This document shows positions 33,724-42,921 of a stretch of DNA of 64,000 nucleotides, piece after piece (position 1 is the stretch's first letter; every line of letters begins with the position of its first letter). Location: assembly GCA_003343625.1 (NCBI GenBank), contig QAKV01000008.1:5316-69315 (forward strand), written 5' to 3'. This stretch comes from Clostridiales bacterium. GTDB lineage: Bacteria > Bacillota > Clostridia > Lachnospirales > Lachnospiraceae. The notes beneath the pieces were generated by a model. That model was not told the DNA's origin. It ran no database searches and saw only the letters and a program-made list of their open reading frames with translations. The position numbers and the translations under genes were made by a program.

Positions 33724-34455
33724 TTATAAAGTTTGAATCTTCATTTTTTTACTGTCATAATAATAAACGGATCCGGACAGAAATTTCTCCTTATCGCCCA
33801 TTCTGTAGTTCGCATAGGCAACCATCTCGTAGAGCTGATTTCTGGTTTCCCTTCCCCCTTCCGGCAACAGGATCACTTCATGGATGCTGGATGGCAGAAT
33901 ATAGAAATCACCGCCCACCTTTCTGGCGAAACTGTCCACTACGCCCGGATAGAGCAGAGATGCCGCCCCGAACAGCCAGCTCTCATTCCCCAGAACCCAC
34001 ATCGGTTGCAAACCGCTTCCATCCTGCATTTTTTTCCCGAGACGCCTGGCCAGAACCCGGGCCACCTGATCCAAAACTTCTTCCCCCGTATCCGGGAACC
34101 GATCCTGCAGCAGATGCAACAGAATACTCCTGACCGATCCGCTCATCGGGCTCTCCATCAGGGAGTCCAGCCGGTACAGCCTGGGCGGAAACAATTTCTG
34201 CATATTGGAAAAAGCCTCTTCAAAAAGTCTTTCTTCATCAATTTCCCAACGCGTCATCCATTGAGAGGTGATGGGATATCCCCCCGCCCTCCTGCCTTCC
34301 TTCCGCTCGAAAAAACAGGGTACCATATCAAGATCCGCAAACGCCGTTCTGTATGGGACTTCCCGCAAAAACGCCCTTTCCCTCGTATGGATCAGACGGC
34401 AGACCAGATAGGATCTGGCCCGCTCAAAACTGTGAAAGAAACCATCCTTTTCCAT
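33724..34455 (-). CDS. DUF5688-like protein, apparently without the N-terminal region
   Basis: The 243-residue sequence resembles the C-terminal part of the DUF5688 family common in Lachnospiraceae: VPYRTAFADLDMVPCFF, then ITSQWMTRWEIDEERLFEEAF (family: alternating beta and helical segment), then a C-terminal ESWLFGAASLLYPGVVDSFARKVG and FYILPSSIHEVILLPEG. Members I know are about 90 residues longer at the N terminus; here an in-frame stop lies 63 bases upstream of the ATG, so there is no room. A good promoter lies at 34509-34537, so the short form appears to be expressed. Function is unknown. The ribosome binding site is weak. Confidence 0.65.
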   Translation of the reverse strand: MEKDGFFHSFERARSYLVCRLIHTRERAFLREVPYRTAFADLDMVPCFFERKEGRRAGGYPITSQWMTRWEIDEERLFEEAFSNMQKLFPPRLYRLDSLMESPMSGSVRSILLHLLQDRFPDTGEEVLDQVARVLARRLGKKMQDGSGLQPMWVLGNESWLFGAASLLYPGVVDSFARKVGGDFYILPSSIHEVILLPEGGRETRNQLYEMVAYANYRMGDKEKFLSGSVYYYDSKKMKIQTL

Positions 34456-34508
34456 ATCGCAACCGTTCCATCTTTCCTCACGTCTTTTGACAGACGGATT
34501 CCCTTTCG

Positions 34509-34537
34509 ATTATAGCCTTTGCCTTTTCTTTTGTCCA
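34509..34537 (-). promoter_or_regulatory. Promoter of the DUF5688-like gene
   Basis: On the minus strand TGGACA and TATAAT are separated by 17 bases, about 54 bases upstream of the start codon. Confidence 0.7.
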
Positions 34538-34557
34538 GCGCAAAACCCACCTCTGTG

Positions 34558-34662
34558 TCAGTCTTCAGACATCATCTCGATATAATCCCTCTCGTCCGCA
34601 AACAGCCTGTAGCTCCCATCCACATATCCCATATAACCTTCGCTCACATAATATCCCTTCAT
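34558..34662 (-). CDS. Small 34-residue protein
   Basis: The peptide starts MKGYYVSEGYMGYVDG and ends ERDYIEMMSED. GGGAGG lies 7 nt before the ATG at 34662, an excellent ribosome binding site. I believe similar very short tyrosine-rich proteins occur in other Lachnospiraceae, but cannot confirm it here. It has no signal peptide or membrane span and an acidic C terminus. It lies between the DUF5688-like promoter and the lactonase terminator. Function is unknown. Confidence 0.65.
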   Translation of the reverse strand: MKGYYVSEGYMGYVDGSYRLFADERDYIEMMSED

Positions 34663-34804
34663 CAGCGCACCTCCCGTATTCTGTGAAACCCGAGTCGATT
34701 TATTCTGATTCCATAGTAACAGAGGTTGTGTCCAATAAAACGGACTAATGTGAGCAATTCTCACATTCTGCAAAAACGCCTATATTCAAACACCTCATAA
34801 AAAA

Positions 34805-34860
34805 ACGCCCCTCCCGGGCAACAAGTCCTGTCTGTTTACTCGTCTACCCGGAAAGGGGCA
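34805..34860 (-). terminator. Rho-independent terminator of the lactonase-fold gene
   Basis: On the minus strand GCCCCTTTCCGGGTA pairs imperfectly with TGCCCGGGAGGGGC across a long loop and is followed by a run of T. It lies about 95 bases past the lactonase-fold gene. Confidence 0.75.
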
Positions 34861-34954
34861 TATATTCATTCCAACGATATTTTCTCTCTTTTTTTGCCCT
34901 AAAAAGCCGCGGGCGAAGGGTTCCGCAAAACGGGATACTCCGCGCCGTATGCCT

Positions 34955-36010
34955 TCACGCGAGCTTGTGGAAAATCACGCAGTTGGGCTGATCCACGCGA
35001 ACCTCCGGCCCGTTCATCACGATCAGCCCCTTTTCCACATCCACCGTAAAAAACGTCATGGTATTGGACTCATGGTTCAGGGAAACCAGATGCCTGTTAT
35101 CCGGGAAGAGCATGGCGTCCTTCGGGTATTCTCCGCTGATGGGAAGACAGAATAACTTGGAAAGCATCCCTGTCTCCGGGTCGATCCTGAACATGATCAC
35201 GCTGTTGTCCCCCGCATTGGAGCTGATCAGATATTTAAAGTCTTCGGACAGATTCAAAGCGCTGGCCGCTGTCCCGCCGGCATGATAATTGTTCACCGTC
35301 GGAACCGTCTGGATTTTCTCAAAGAACGGATTGCCGTTTTCTTCCTTATATGTATAAACATCGATGATATTCTTCAGCTCGTGGACGATATAAAGAAACT
35401 CCCCGTTTTTGCTGAACTTGAGATGTCGGGGCGCGGATTCCACCTCGCTTCTGATCACATCCGCCAGCTTCAGCTTTCCTGTCTGATGGTTCAGACGATA
35501 CACATTGGTATGATCCAGTCCCAGATCCGCAGCGCACAGATAGTGGTTATCCCTGGTCATCTTGACGCAGCTGACATGCGGGCGGAAGTTGCGCTCCGCA
35601 ATGCTGCCGAGCCCGCGATGGAAAATTTCTTCCGTGATCTCGCCCACGCTTCCGTCTTCGTTCACCCGAAGCACCGTGATCTTTCCGTCGTGCCATCCGG
35701 CGACGAACAGGAATCTGTCCTCATAATCCGTAGACAGATAACAGCCCCGCATACCGTTGATCCCGGCCATATTGATCGTTTTTAAGCCACCGTCCGGCAG
35801 AATCTCATAGGATTCCACTCCGAAATCCGTGATGGAATACAGCCATCTGCGGTTGTGAGAAATCGTCAGATAGGAAGAGTTCGTAATTTCCACCCGATCC
35901 TTTAACGAAAATCTCCCGTTCTCCAGATCCACATCATAAATCGAAATGCCATGATTGTCCCCCATCGTATAAGTCGAGACATAGGCGACATACTTTCTCA
36001 TTTCAGCCAT
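34955..36010 (-). CDS. Lactonase-fold beta-propeller protein (YbhE/PgL-like)
   Basis: The 351-residue protein has the seven-blade propeller repeat pattern of the 6-phosphogluconolactonase YbhE family, with repeating segments such as NSSYLTISHNRRWLYSI, APRHLKFSKNGEFLYIVHEL and YPKDAMLFPDNRHLVSLNHE. Members hydrolyse 6-phosphogluconolactone or have unknown substrates; the exact substrate here is inferred only. The start at 36010 is chosen because GGGAGG lies 5 nt upstream. It is a single gene, divergent from the XRE-cupin regulator, with a terminator at 34805-34860. Confidence 0.85.
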   Translation of the reverse strand: MAEMRKYVAYVSTYTMGDNHGISIYDVDLENGRFSLKDRVEITNSSYLTISHNRRWLYSITDFGVESYEILPDGGLKTINMAGINGMRGCYLSTDYEDRFLFVAGWHDGKITVLRVNEDGSVGEITEEIFHRGLGSIAERNFRPHVSCVKMTRDNHYLCAADLGLDHTNVYRLNHQTGKLKLADVIRSEVESAPRHLKFSKNGEFLYIVHELKNIIDVYTYKEENGNPFFEKIQTVPTVNNYHAGGTAASALNLSEDFKYLISSNAGDNSVIMFRIDPETGMLSKLFCLPISGEYPKDAMLFPDNRHLVSLNHESNTMTFFTVDVEKGLIVMNGPEVRVDQPNCVIFHKLA

Positions 36011-36072
36011 AAAAACCTCCCACTGTTTTCCTGCAGCAATCCTGCGGCCGGAAACCGCCGCTCTCAATGCCT

Positions 36073-36102
36073 ATTTTAACACAAAGTCCCCTCATTTGTT
36101 AA
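36073..36102 (-). promoter_or_regulatory. Promoter of the lactonase-fold gene
   Basis: On the minus strand TTAACA and TAAAAT are separated by 18 bases, about 63 bases before the start codon. The divergent gap from 36011 to 36323 holds this promoter, that of the regulator, and the operator repeat; nothing else is seen in it. Confidence 0.5.
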
Positions 36103-36217
36103 TCCTTTTTCCTCACATTTTGCGACCGATCAGCCCTTCGGAAATACCTGATTTGCGGCCGCGATCCGGGCGGTTTGCAGGCTTCTGAAAATTTACCGAA
36201 ATTTTTCAAATATTCCA

Positions 36218-36245
36218 TTGACAATCCGGTGAAAAAACGTATAAT
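36218..36245 (+). promoter_or_regulatory. Promoter of the XRE-cupin regulator
   Basis: TTGACA and TATAAT, both perfect consensus, are separated by 16 bases. Transcription would start near 36252, at the edge of the operator repeat. Confidence 0.85.
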
Positions 36246-36261
36246 GGGTATCAGCGCATTT

Positions 36262-36288
36262 GTTTAGTTTTAGTAAACTTTTTGTTTA
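36262..36288. promoter_or_regulatory. Alternating GTTTA/TAAAC operator-like repeat
   Basis: GTTTA (36262), TAAAC (36274) and GTTTA (36284) alternate in orientation just downstream of the promoter. XRE regulators bind such inverted half sites, so this is a candidate site for autoregulation. Confidence 0.55.
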
Positions 36289-36323
36289 TTATCACTGTTT
36301 TTCATAAAGGGAAAGGATTTCTC

Positions 36324-36860
36324 ATGAAAATCGGAGCAAAACTCAAAGAGCTCAGGGTTCAGAAAGGGCTGACTCAGGAGGAACTGGCGGATCGCACCGA
36401 GCTGTCGAAGGGATTTATCTCCCAGGTGGAAAGGGATCTGACTTCCCCTTCGATCGCCACCCTGATGGATATCCTCCAGGCGCTCGGAACCGATCTGAAG
36501 GATTTTTTCAATGAAGAGCCGGAAGAACAGATCGTTTTTCATGAAGGCGACTATTTTGAAAAAGAGGATGATGAATATAAAAACCGAATGGAGTGGATCA
36601 TCCCCAACGCCCAGAAGAACATCATGGAACCGGTTCGTCTCACCCTGGCGCCGGGCGGAAATACCTACCCGGATAATCCCCATGAAGGGGAAGAATTCGG
36701 CTATGTGCTTTCGGGCAGTATCACGATCCATATCGGGAAGAAGAGCTACCGGGCCAAAAAAGGCGAATCCTTCTATTTTACTCCGAAGTCCACGCACTTC
36801 ATCACGGCGGGGTCCAAAGGCGCCAGCCTGATCTGGGTGTCCAGTCCCCCCAGCTTTTAA
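36324..36860 (+). CDS. XRE family regulator with C-terminal cupin (PuuR-like)
   Basis: The 178-residue protein has an N-terminal Cro/CI helix-turn-helix (LKELRVQKGLTQEELADRTE and SKGFISQVERDLTSPS) and a C-terminal cupin domain with HEGEEFGYVLSGSITIHIG. This is the layout of PuuR-type polyamine-responsive regulators. It is followed by potABCD about 110 bases downstream, which strongly suggests control of polyamine uptake. Its start has AAAGGA upstream. The GTTTA repeat at 36262-36288 is a candidate autoregulatory site. Confidence 0.92.
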   Translation: MKIGAKLKELRVQKGLTQEELADRTELSKGFISQVERDLTSPSIATLMDILQALGTDLKDFFNEEPEEQIVFHEGDYFEKEDDEYKNRMEWIIPNAQKNIMEPVRLTLAPGGNTYPDNPHEGEEFGYVLSGSITIHIGKKSYRAKKGESFYFTPKSTHFITAGSKGASLIWVSSPPSF

Positions 36861-36968
36861 GCCCCAGCCTGTTTTGTCAGCCGGCGCAGCCGACAGTTGT
36901 ATCTTGATATTTTACCCTGAGAAATTTAGGAAGGAGCAGTGTGGATCACACTGCGCAGGAGAGTACAA

Positions 36969-38042
36969 ATGAGCACCAGACTGATCGATTTAGTACATAT
37001 CACCAAAATTTACGATGACAACACGGTTCTGGACGACATGAACCTCTACATCCGGGAGAACGAGTTCCTGACGCTCCTGGGCCCCAGCGGCTGCGGCAAA
37101 ACCACCACGCTGCGCATCATCGGCGGCTTCGAAAAGCCGGATCAGGGCACCGTCCTATTCAACGGTCAGGATATCACCAACCTGCCTCCCAACAAACGAC
37201 AGCTCAATACGGTCTTTCAGAAGTATGCCCTGTTTCCCCACATGACCATCGCGGAAAATATCGCATTTGGCTTAAAAATCCGCGGGAAGAGCAAATCCTA
37301 TATCGACGACAAAATCAAATACGCCTTAAAGCTGGTCAACCTGGACGGCTACGAAAAACGGATGCCCGACTCGCTGAGCGGCGGTCAGCAGCAGCGAATC
37401 GCCATCGCCCGCGCTATTGTCAACGAGCCCAAGCTGCTTTTGCTGGACGAACCCCTGGGAGCTCTGGACCTGAAGCTCCGCCAGGATATGCAGTACGAGC
37501 TGATCCGCCTGAAAAACGAACTGGGGATTACCTTCATCTACGTCACCCACGATCAGGAAGAGGCCCTCACCATGTCCGACACCATCGTCGTGATGAACCA
37601 GGGTTATATCCAGCAGATCGGCACTCCGGAAAAGATTTACAACGAGCCCGAAAACGCCTTTGTGGCGGACTTCATCGGGGATTCCAACATCATAGATTCC
37701 ATCATGATCAAGGACGAGCTGGTGGAAATCCTGGGCGCCAAATTCGCCTGCGTAGACAAGGGCTTCGGCAACAACCGCCCCGTAGACGTGGTCATCCGCC
37801 CGGAAGACGTGGATCTGGTCAGACCCGAAGAAGGCACGCTGGAAGGCGTGGTGACACATCTGATTTTCAAAGGCGTTCATTATGAAATGGAAGTCACTGC
37901 AAACGGTTTCGAATGGCTGGTCCACTCCACCGATATGTTCCCCGTCGGAACCAGGGTGGGAATTCGGGTGGATCCCTATGACATTCAGATCATGAACAAA
38001 CCGTCTTCCGAAGATGAGGAGGCTGTGGGGATCAATGAATAA
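36969..38042 (+). CDS. potA: Spermidine/putrescine ABC transporter ATPase PotA
   Basis: PotA hydrolyses ATP to drive polyamine import. The 357-residue protein has Walker A (GPSGCGKTT), a Q loop near [14 protein letters not shown], signature [15 protein letters not shown] and Walker [13 protein letters not shown]. The C-terminal TOBE region (from about 275) carries [13 protein letters not shown]. An in-frame upstream start at 36939 exists, but AGGAG lies 8 nt before 36969. Its last 8 bases overlap potB. Confidence 0.96.
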   Translation: MSTRLIDLVHITKIYDDNTVLDDMNLYIRENEFLTLLGPSGCGKTTTLRIIGGFEKPDQGTVLFNGQDITNLPPNKRQLNTVFQKYALFPHMTIAENIAFGLKIRGKSKSYIDDKIKYALKLVNLDGYEKRMPDSLSGGQQQRIAIARAIVNEPKLLLLDEPLGALDLKLRQDMQYELIRLKNELGITFIYVTHDQEEALTMSDTIVVMNQGYIQQIGTPEKIYNEPENAFVADFIGDSNIIDSIMIKDELVEILGAKFACVDKGFGNNRPVDVVIRPEDVDLVRPEEGTLEGVVTHLIFKGVHYEMEVTANGFEWLVHSTDMFPVGTRVGIRVDPYDIQIMNKPSSEDEEAVGINE

Positions 38043-38892
38043 ACCTGTGAACAAAAAAGCGCCGTCCGGGGTGTCCTATTTCAACCAGAAGGCCATGACC
38101 GCTCCCTATCTGTTCTGGTCCATAACGTTTATCATCATTCCGCTGTGTATGATTTTCTACTATGGCCTGACGGACAGAAGCGGCGCCTTCACCCTGGAAA
38201 ATATCGTGGCCATCGCTTCGCCCGAGCACGCGAAAGCGCTCTGGCTCTCCATTCTGCTCTCCGTCATCAGCACCGTCATCTGCCTGATCCTTGCCTATCC
38301 TCTGGCCATGATCCTGACGGCCAAAAACGTGAGCCACCAGAGTTTTATCGTGCTCATCTTCATCCTGCCCATGTGGATGAATTTTCTGCTGCGCACGCTG
38401 GCCTGGCAGACGCTTCTGGAAAAGACCGGAGTGATCAACTCGATCCTCTCCTTCCTCCACCTGCCGTCCTTGAACATCATCAATACGCCTTATGCCATCG
38501 TGCTGGGCATGGTGTACAACTTTCTGCCCTTTATGGTGCTGCCCCTTTACAACTCCCTGACCAAAATCGATCCCAGCGTGATCAATGCGGCGCGGGATCT
38601 GGGAGCAAACGGGATACAGACGTTCCTCCGGGTTATTTTTCCTTTGAGCATTCCCGGCGTCATCAGCGGCATCACCATGGTTTTCGTACCCGCCCTGACG
38701 ACTTTCGTCATCAGCAATCTTCTGGGCGGCAGCAAGATCCTGCTCATCGGCAACGTCATCGAACAGGAATTCACCCAGGCCTCCAACTGGCATCTGGGCA
38801 GCGGACTTTCCATCGTATTGATGGTTTTCATCATCATCAATATGGTTTTGACCGCAGTATTCGATAAGAAGGGGGAGGGAACCGCGCTATGA
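38035..38892 (+). CDS. potB: Spermidine/putrescine ABC transporter permease PotB
   Basis: The 285-residue membrane protein has six spans and the permease EAA loop ([20 protein letters not shown]). The first span ([22 protein letters not shown]) and order of genes identify it as PotB of the PotABCD system. It overlaps potA by 8 bases and potC by the ATGA at 38889. Confidence 0.95.
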   Translation: MNKPVNKKAPSGVSYFNQKAMTAPYLFWSITFIIIPLCMIFYYGLTDRSGAFTLENIVAIASPEHAKALWLSILLSVISTVICLILAYPLAMILTAKNVSHQSFIVLIFILPMWMNFLLRTLAWQTLLEKTGVINSILSFLHLPSLNIINTPYAIVLGMVYNFLPFMVLPLYNSLTKIDPSVINAARDLGANGIQTFLRVIFPLSIPGVISGITMVFVPALTTFVISNLLGGSKILLIGNVIEQEFTQASNWHLGSGLSIVLMVFIIINMVLTAVFDKKGEGTAL

Positions 38893-39689
38893 TCAAGACC
38901 ACAGCTCAGAAAATCTACGTTGCGCTGATTTTCATTTTCATGTATGCTCCCATCGCGACCCTGATGGTGCTCTCCTTCAACGCCAGCAGAACCCGGGCGA
39001 AATGGGGCGGATTCACCCTGAAATGGTACAGCGAGCTGTTCGCCAATGCGGCGATCATGCAGGCGCTGTATAACACCCTGCTGATCGCTTTTCTGTCAGC
39101 TCTGTTTTCCACTGTGATCGGAACCGTGGCCACCATCTCCTTTTCCGGAATGAAGCGGAGAAACCGGGCCATTTTCATGAGCATTACGAACATCCCCATG
39201 CTCAATGCCGAAATCGTCACCGGAATTTCCCTGATGCTCCTCTTTTTGACCCTCGACGTCAGATTCGGCTTCGGCACGATCCTTTTGTCCCACATCACGT
39301 TCAATATTCCTTACGTGATCCTGAGCGTAATGCCGCGAATGAAGCAATTGAATCCCAGCGTCTATGAAGCCGCCCTGGATCTGGGCGCTTCCCCGTCAAA
39401 GGCATTCTTTAAAGTCGTCTTTCCGGATCTTTTACCCGGCATTCTTTCCGGCTTTCTGATGGCCTTTACGATGTCGCTGGATGATTTTATCATCACCCAC
39501 TTTACCAAAGGACCCGGCGTGGACACCCTGTCCACTAAAATTTATACAGAAGTCAAAAAGGGTATCAAACCCGAGATGTATGCTCTGTCCACCCTGATAT
39601 TCGTGACGGTGCTGATCCTTCTGATCCTGGTCAACAAATCACCCAAGCCAAAGGACAAGATCCAAAAGGCGGAAAGGAATGGAAAATGA
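38889..39689 (+). CDS. potC: Spermidine/putrescine ABC transporter permease PotC
   Basis: This 266-residue permease has six spans and an EAA loop (EAALDLGASPSKAFFKVVFP). It begins with IYVALIFIFMYAPIATLMVLSFN, typical for PotC, and has the conserved MSLDDFIITHF segment. ATGA overlaps occur at both ends, with potB and potD. Confidence 0.96.
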   Translation: MIKTTAQKIYVALIFIFMYAPIATLMVLSFNASRTRAKWGGFTLKWYSELFANAAIMQALYNTLLIAFLSALFSTVIGTVATISFSGMKRRNRAIFMSITNIPMLNAEIVTGISLMLLFLTLDVRFGFGTILLSHITFNIPYVILSVMPRMKQLNPSVYEAALDLGASPSKAFFKVVFPDLLPGILSGFLMAFTMSLDDFIITHFTKGPGVDTLSTKIYTEVKKGIKPEMYALSTLIFVTVLILLILVNKSPKPKDKIQKAERNGK

Positions 39690-40774
39690 AAAGAAAAAGT
39701 CTCTCCTCTCCTCTTCGGAGGAGCGCAGGCGCCCTGGCGCTCTGCACCCTCGCAGTCGGCGCGCTGACCGGCTGCAGTTCTTCCTCAGCCGGGAACAACG
39801 GCGAAGTCGTGGTTTATAACTGGGGCGAATATATCGATCCGGATACCATCACCATGTTCGAGGAAGAAACTGGCATCAAAGTCATATACGACGAATACGA
39901 GACCAATGAAATCATGTATCCGAAAGTGGAATCCGGCGCATCCGAATACGACGTCATCTGTCCTTCCGATTACATGATCCAGAAGATGATCGACAACGAT
40001 CTTCTGGCCGAGCTGAACTTCGACAATCTCCCCAACGCCACTGCGAACATCGGGGAGCAGTACTGGGAACAGTCCCGGGGCTTCGATCCCGAGAACAAGT
40101 ATTCCGTTCCCTACTGCTGGGGCACCGTGGGTATTCTCTACAACAAAACCATGGTGGACGATCCTGTTGACAGCTGGTCCATCCTGTGGAATGAGAAGTA
40201 CGCGGATAATATCCTGATGCAGGATTCTGTCCGCGATGCCTTCATGGTTGCCCTGAAGCTGAACGGCAATTCCATGAACACCACCGATCCCGACGAACTG
40301 GCCGCCGCGAGAGATCTCCTCATCGAGCAGAAACCCCTGGTACAGGCCTATGTCATCGATCAGGTGCGCGATAAGATGATTGGCGGGGAAGCTGCGTTGG
40401 GCGTCATCTATTCCGGCGAAGCGATCTACACGCAGCGCGAAAATCCGGATCTGGAGTATGTTGTTCCCAAGGAAGGCACCAACGTCTGGATCGATTCCTG
40501 GGTCATCCCCAAGAACGCGCCCAACAAGGAAAATGCTGAAAAGTTCATCGACTTCATGTGCCGCGCGGATGTGGCTTTGATGAACTTCGAATACATCACC
40601 TATTCCACGCCCAATGTGGCAGCAAGGGAACTGATCGAGGATGAAGATATCCGCAATTCTGAAATCGCATTCCCCGATCTGAACCAGTATGAAAATCTGG
40701 AAGTCTTTACCTATCTGGGTGAAGACGGCGACTCCCTTTACAATGAAATGTGGAAGGAAGTCAAATCCGAGTAA
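39686..40774 (+). CDS. potD: Spermidine/putrescine-binding lipoprotein PotD
   Basis: PotD captures polyamine outside the membrane and hands it to PotBC. The 362-residue precursor has a lipoprotein signal ending LTGC (C30), then the mature PotD fold with VYNWGEYIDPDTITMFEEET, VICPSDYMIQKMIDN, PYCWGTVGILYNKTMV and NVWIDSWVIPKNAPN segments. Acidic and aromatic residues in these blocks (WGEY, WDSW-type) form the polyamine site. It is the last gene of the pot operon; a terminator follows at 40808-40833. Confidence 0.96.
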   Translation: MKRKSLSSPLRRSAGALALCTLAVGALTGCSSSSAGNNGEVVVYNWGEYIDPDTITMFEEETGIKVIYDEYETNEIMYPKVESGASEYDVICPSDYMIQKMIDNDLLAELNFDNLPNATANIGEQYWEQSRGFDPENKYSVPYCWGTVGILYNKTMVDDPVDSWSILWNEKYADNILMQDSVRDAFMVALKLNGNSMNTTDPDELAAARDLLIEQKPLVQAYVIDQVRDKMIGGEAALGVIYSGEAIYTQRENPDLEYVVPKEGTNVWIDSWVIPKNAPNKENAEKFIDFMCRADVALMNFEYITYSTPNVAARELIEDEDIRNSEIAFPDLNQYENLEVFTYLGEDGDSLYNEMWKEVKSE

Positions 40775-40807
40775 AATGGAACCGTCCTGCACCGCAGGCA
40801 ATTTTCG

Positions 40808-40833
40808 GAAAGGCCGCTGCTCGCGGCCTTTTC
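40808..40833 (+). terminator. Rho-independent terminator of potABCD
   Basis: GGAAAGGCCGC pairs with GCGGCCTTTTCC across a 4-base loop, ending in a T-run, 34 bases past potD. Confidence 0.88.
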
Positions 40834-40851
40834 CATACGACAGGTTTTTTT

Positions 40852-41748
40852 ATGGAACGAATTCTCACTTATCCGGTAAGCCCTTCTGAAAGCGGGCTTT
40901 GCGTTGCGCAGTTTCTGAAAAACAGGCGATATTCTTCCGCCAATCTCACGGACTTGAAAAAAATGCCAGAAAGCATTCTGATCAACGGCGTTCCCGCCTT
41001 CATGATCGCCCGCCTGTGCTCCGGAGATCTTCTGACCGTACATATTCGCGAGATGGTTTCCTCCCCCAAAATTCCACCCGTCCCTCTCCCTTTGGATATC
41101 GTCTACGAAGACGAAGATCTTCTCGTAGTCAACAAACCCGCCGATATGCCCATTCATCCCTCCATGCGCAACTATACCCATTCCCTGGGCAACGCCGTCG
41201 CCTGGTATTTCGCAAACCAGAACTGTCCTTTCGTCTTTCGGTGCATTAACCGGCTGGATCACAACACGTCCGGTCTGACCATTATTGCCAAACATCCGAT
41301 CAGCGGCAGCATCCTCTCTTCCATGGTCAAAAGCCGTGAAATCCGCCGGGAGTATTTTGGGATCGTCCGCGGGACGGTGAGCCCGCCCTCGGGCACGATC
41401 ACGGCTCCTCTGGGGAGAAAGCCGGGATCCATCATAGAACGCACCATCGATTTCGAGAATGGGGAATCCGCTGTCACCCACTACCGAACCGTCGCCGAAC
41501 AAAACGGGCACAGCCTGGTGGAGCTGCATCTGGAAACCGGACGCACCCACCAGATCCGGATTCATATGAAATATCTGGGATTCCCGCTCATCGGCGATTC
41601 CCTCTACAATCCCGATATGGAATGGATCGGCCGGCAGGCCCTCCACTCTCATCGCCTGAAGTTTTTCCATCCCATCACCCGGAAACCGATGGAATTCACC
41701 GCCCCCCTTCCTGCAGATATGCTGCATGTGCTCTCTCCCGGGAGCTGA
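40852..41748 (+). CDS. RluA family pseudouridine synthase
   Basis: The 298-residue enzyme has an N-terminal S4-like region (LTDLKKMPESILINGVP) and the RluA catalytic domain with the aspartate in CINRLDHNTSGL, then HRTHQIR-type motif ETGRTHQIRIHM and GDSLY near the C terminus. It modifies uridines in rRNA or tRNA; the site is not predictable. It starts 19 bases past the pot terminator and has only a weak ribosome binding site. Confidence 0.92.
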   Translation: MERILTYPVSPSESGLCVAQFLKNRRYSSANLTDLKKMPESILINGVPAFMIARLCSGDLLTVHIREMVSSPKIPPVPLPLDIVYEDEDLLVVNKPADMPIHPSMRNYTHSLGNAVAWYFANQNCPFVFRCINRLDHNTSGLTIIAKHPISGSILSSMVKSREIRREYFGIVRGTVSPPSGTITAPLGRKPGSIIERTIDFENGESAVTHYRTVAEQNGHSLVELHLETGRTHQIRIHMKYLGFPLIGDSLYNPDMEWIGRQALHSHRLKFFHPITRKPMEFTAPLPADMLHVLSPGS

Positions 41749-41805
41749 TCCCGAGTCTTTCTCCCACGCCGGAGCGGACTGCGCCGTCAGGAAGGACGAA
41801 ATCCC

Positions 41806-41835
41806 TTTACAAAATCTTCCAAATAACGGTATACT
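41806..41835 (+). promoter_or_regulatory. Promoter of the NYN-LOTUS gene
   Basis: TTTACA and TATACT are separated by 18 bases, about 38 bases before the start codon. Confidence 0.65.
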
Positions 41836-41872
41836 GATAGAGAATAAAATGACAAGACAGGGAGTATTGAAT

Positions 41873-42886
41873 ATGGACATGACCAATGAATCAAAAATGC
41901 AGATCGCCGTACTGATCGATTCCGAAAACGTCAGTTCCCGGTACGCCTCCATCATCTTCAATGAGATCGAGACTTACGGATTCGCCACATATCGGAGAAT
42001 CTACGGCAACTGGACCAAGAATAACGGTTGGAACGAGAACATCCTTTTGGAAAATTCCATCACCCCCATTCAGCAGTTCGACTACACTTTCGGGAAAAAT
42101 TCCGCAGACATAGCGATGGTGATCGATGCTATGGACATCCTCTATTCCGGCAATGTGGACGGGTTCTGCCTGGTCACCAGCGACAGCGACTTCACCCGCC
42201 TGGCCATGCGCCTGCGCGAGGCCAATATGTACGTCATCGGTATGGGAGAATCCAAAACGCCGGTAGCGTTGACAAAAGCCTGTAACAAATTCATCCATCT
42301 GAATCTGATCTACGAACAGCCAGCTATTCCTGCAGCGGAGATTCCAGCGTCCGACGACCATCTGCATGACGATTTCGGCACCGAACGCAGCTCCAAGAGC
42401 AATGCCGTCACTTCCATCGGAGAGATCGAGGAGGCCATCATTTCCATCGTCAACGACAACGAAAACAAAGGGAAGACCACCTATATGGGGGAAATCGGGA
42501 GCCGCTTAAACAGCAAATTCACCGATTTCGACGTGCGCAATTACGGATATACCAAGCTGCTCACCTTCCTGCAGGATAAGTGCTCCAAGCTGGACATCGC
42601 CAAAGAAAATTCTTCCTATACCGTCAACGTTCGGGAAATGAACAACGTAACCGACATGCATAAGGAAATCGCCTCTATTATCCAGAAAAACGGGGGTTCC
42701 ATAGACAATCTGTCCGTCCTGTACGACCAGCTCAAGAAGAAATACCCCTCTTTCGACTTAAAGGACTACGGTTACAGCCGTTTTTCCAGCTTTTTGAGGA
42801 GCATTGCGGATATCACCGTCCGGGGCAATGCGGTCAGCTTAAAATCGACGGTGAAATCCCGGGGGCGGGGGGGCAAAAAGGCGTGA
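41873..42886 (+). CDS. NYN (PIN-like) nuclease-fold protein with two OST-HTH/LOTUS domains
   Basis: Residues 8-150 form a NYN/LabA-type PIN-like domain: IAVLIDSENVSSRYASII, then DIAMVIDAMDILY and VTSDSDFTRLAMRLRE, with the spaced aspartates of the metal site. Two OST-HTH (LOTUS) domains follow: about residues 180-255 (IVNDNENKGKTTYMGEIGSR and NYGYTKLLTFLQDK) and 262-325 (IASIIQKNGGSIDNLSVLYD and DYGYSRFSSFLRSI). A basic tail (KSRGRGGKKA) ends it. Such proteins are expected to act on RNA; the target is unknown. GGGAG lies 8 nt before the ATG at 41873. Confidence 0.9.
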   Translation: MDMTNESKMQIAVLIDSENVSSRYASIIFNEIETYGFATYRRIYGNWTKNNGWNENILLENSITPIQQFDYTFGKNSADIAMVIDAMDILYSGNVDGFCLVTSDSDFTRLAMRLREANMYVIGMGESKTPVALTKACNKFIHLNLIYEQPAIPAAEIPASDDHLHDDFGTERSSKSNAVTSIGEIEEAIISIVNDNENKGKTTYMGEIGSRLNSKFTDFDVRNYGYTKLLTFLQDKCSKLDIAKENSSYTVNVREMNNVTDMHKEIASIIQKNGGSIDNLSVLYDQLKKKYPSFDLKDYGYSRFSSFLRSIADITVRGNAVSLKSTVKSRGRGGKKA

Positions 42887-42921
42887 GCCATCGCTTCCGG
42901 GCGTCGATCGCCTTCCCCCCT

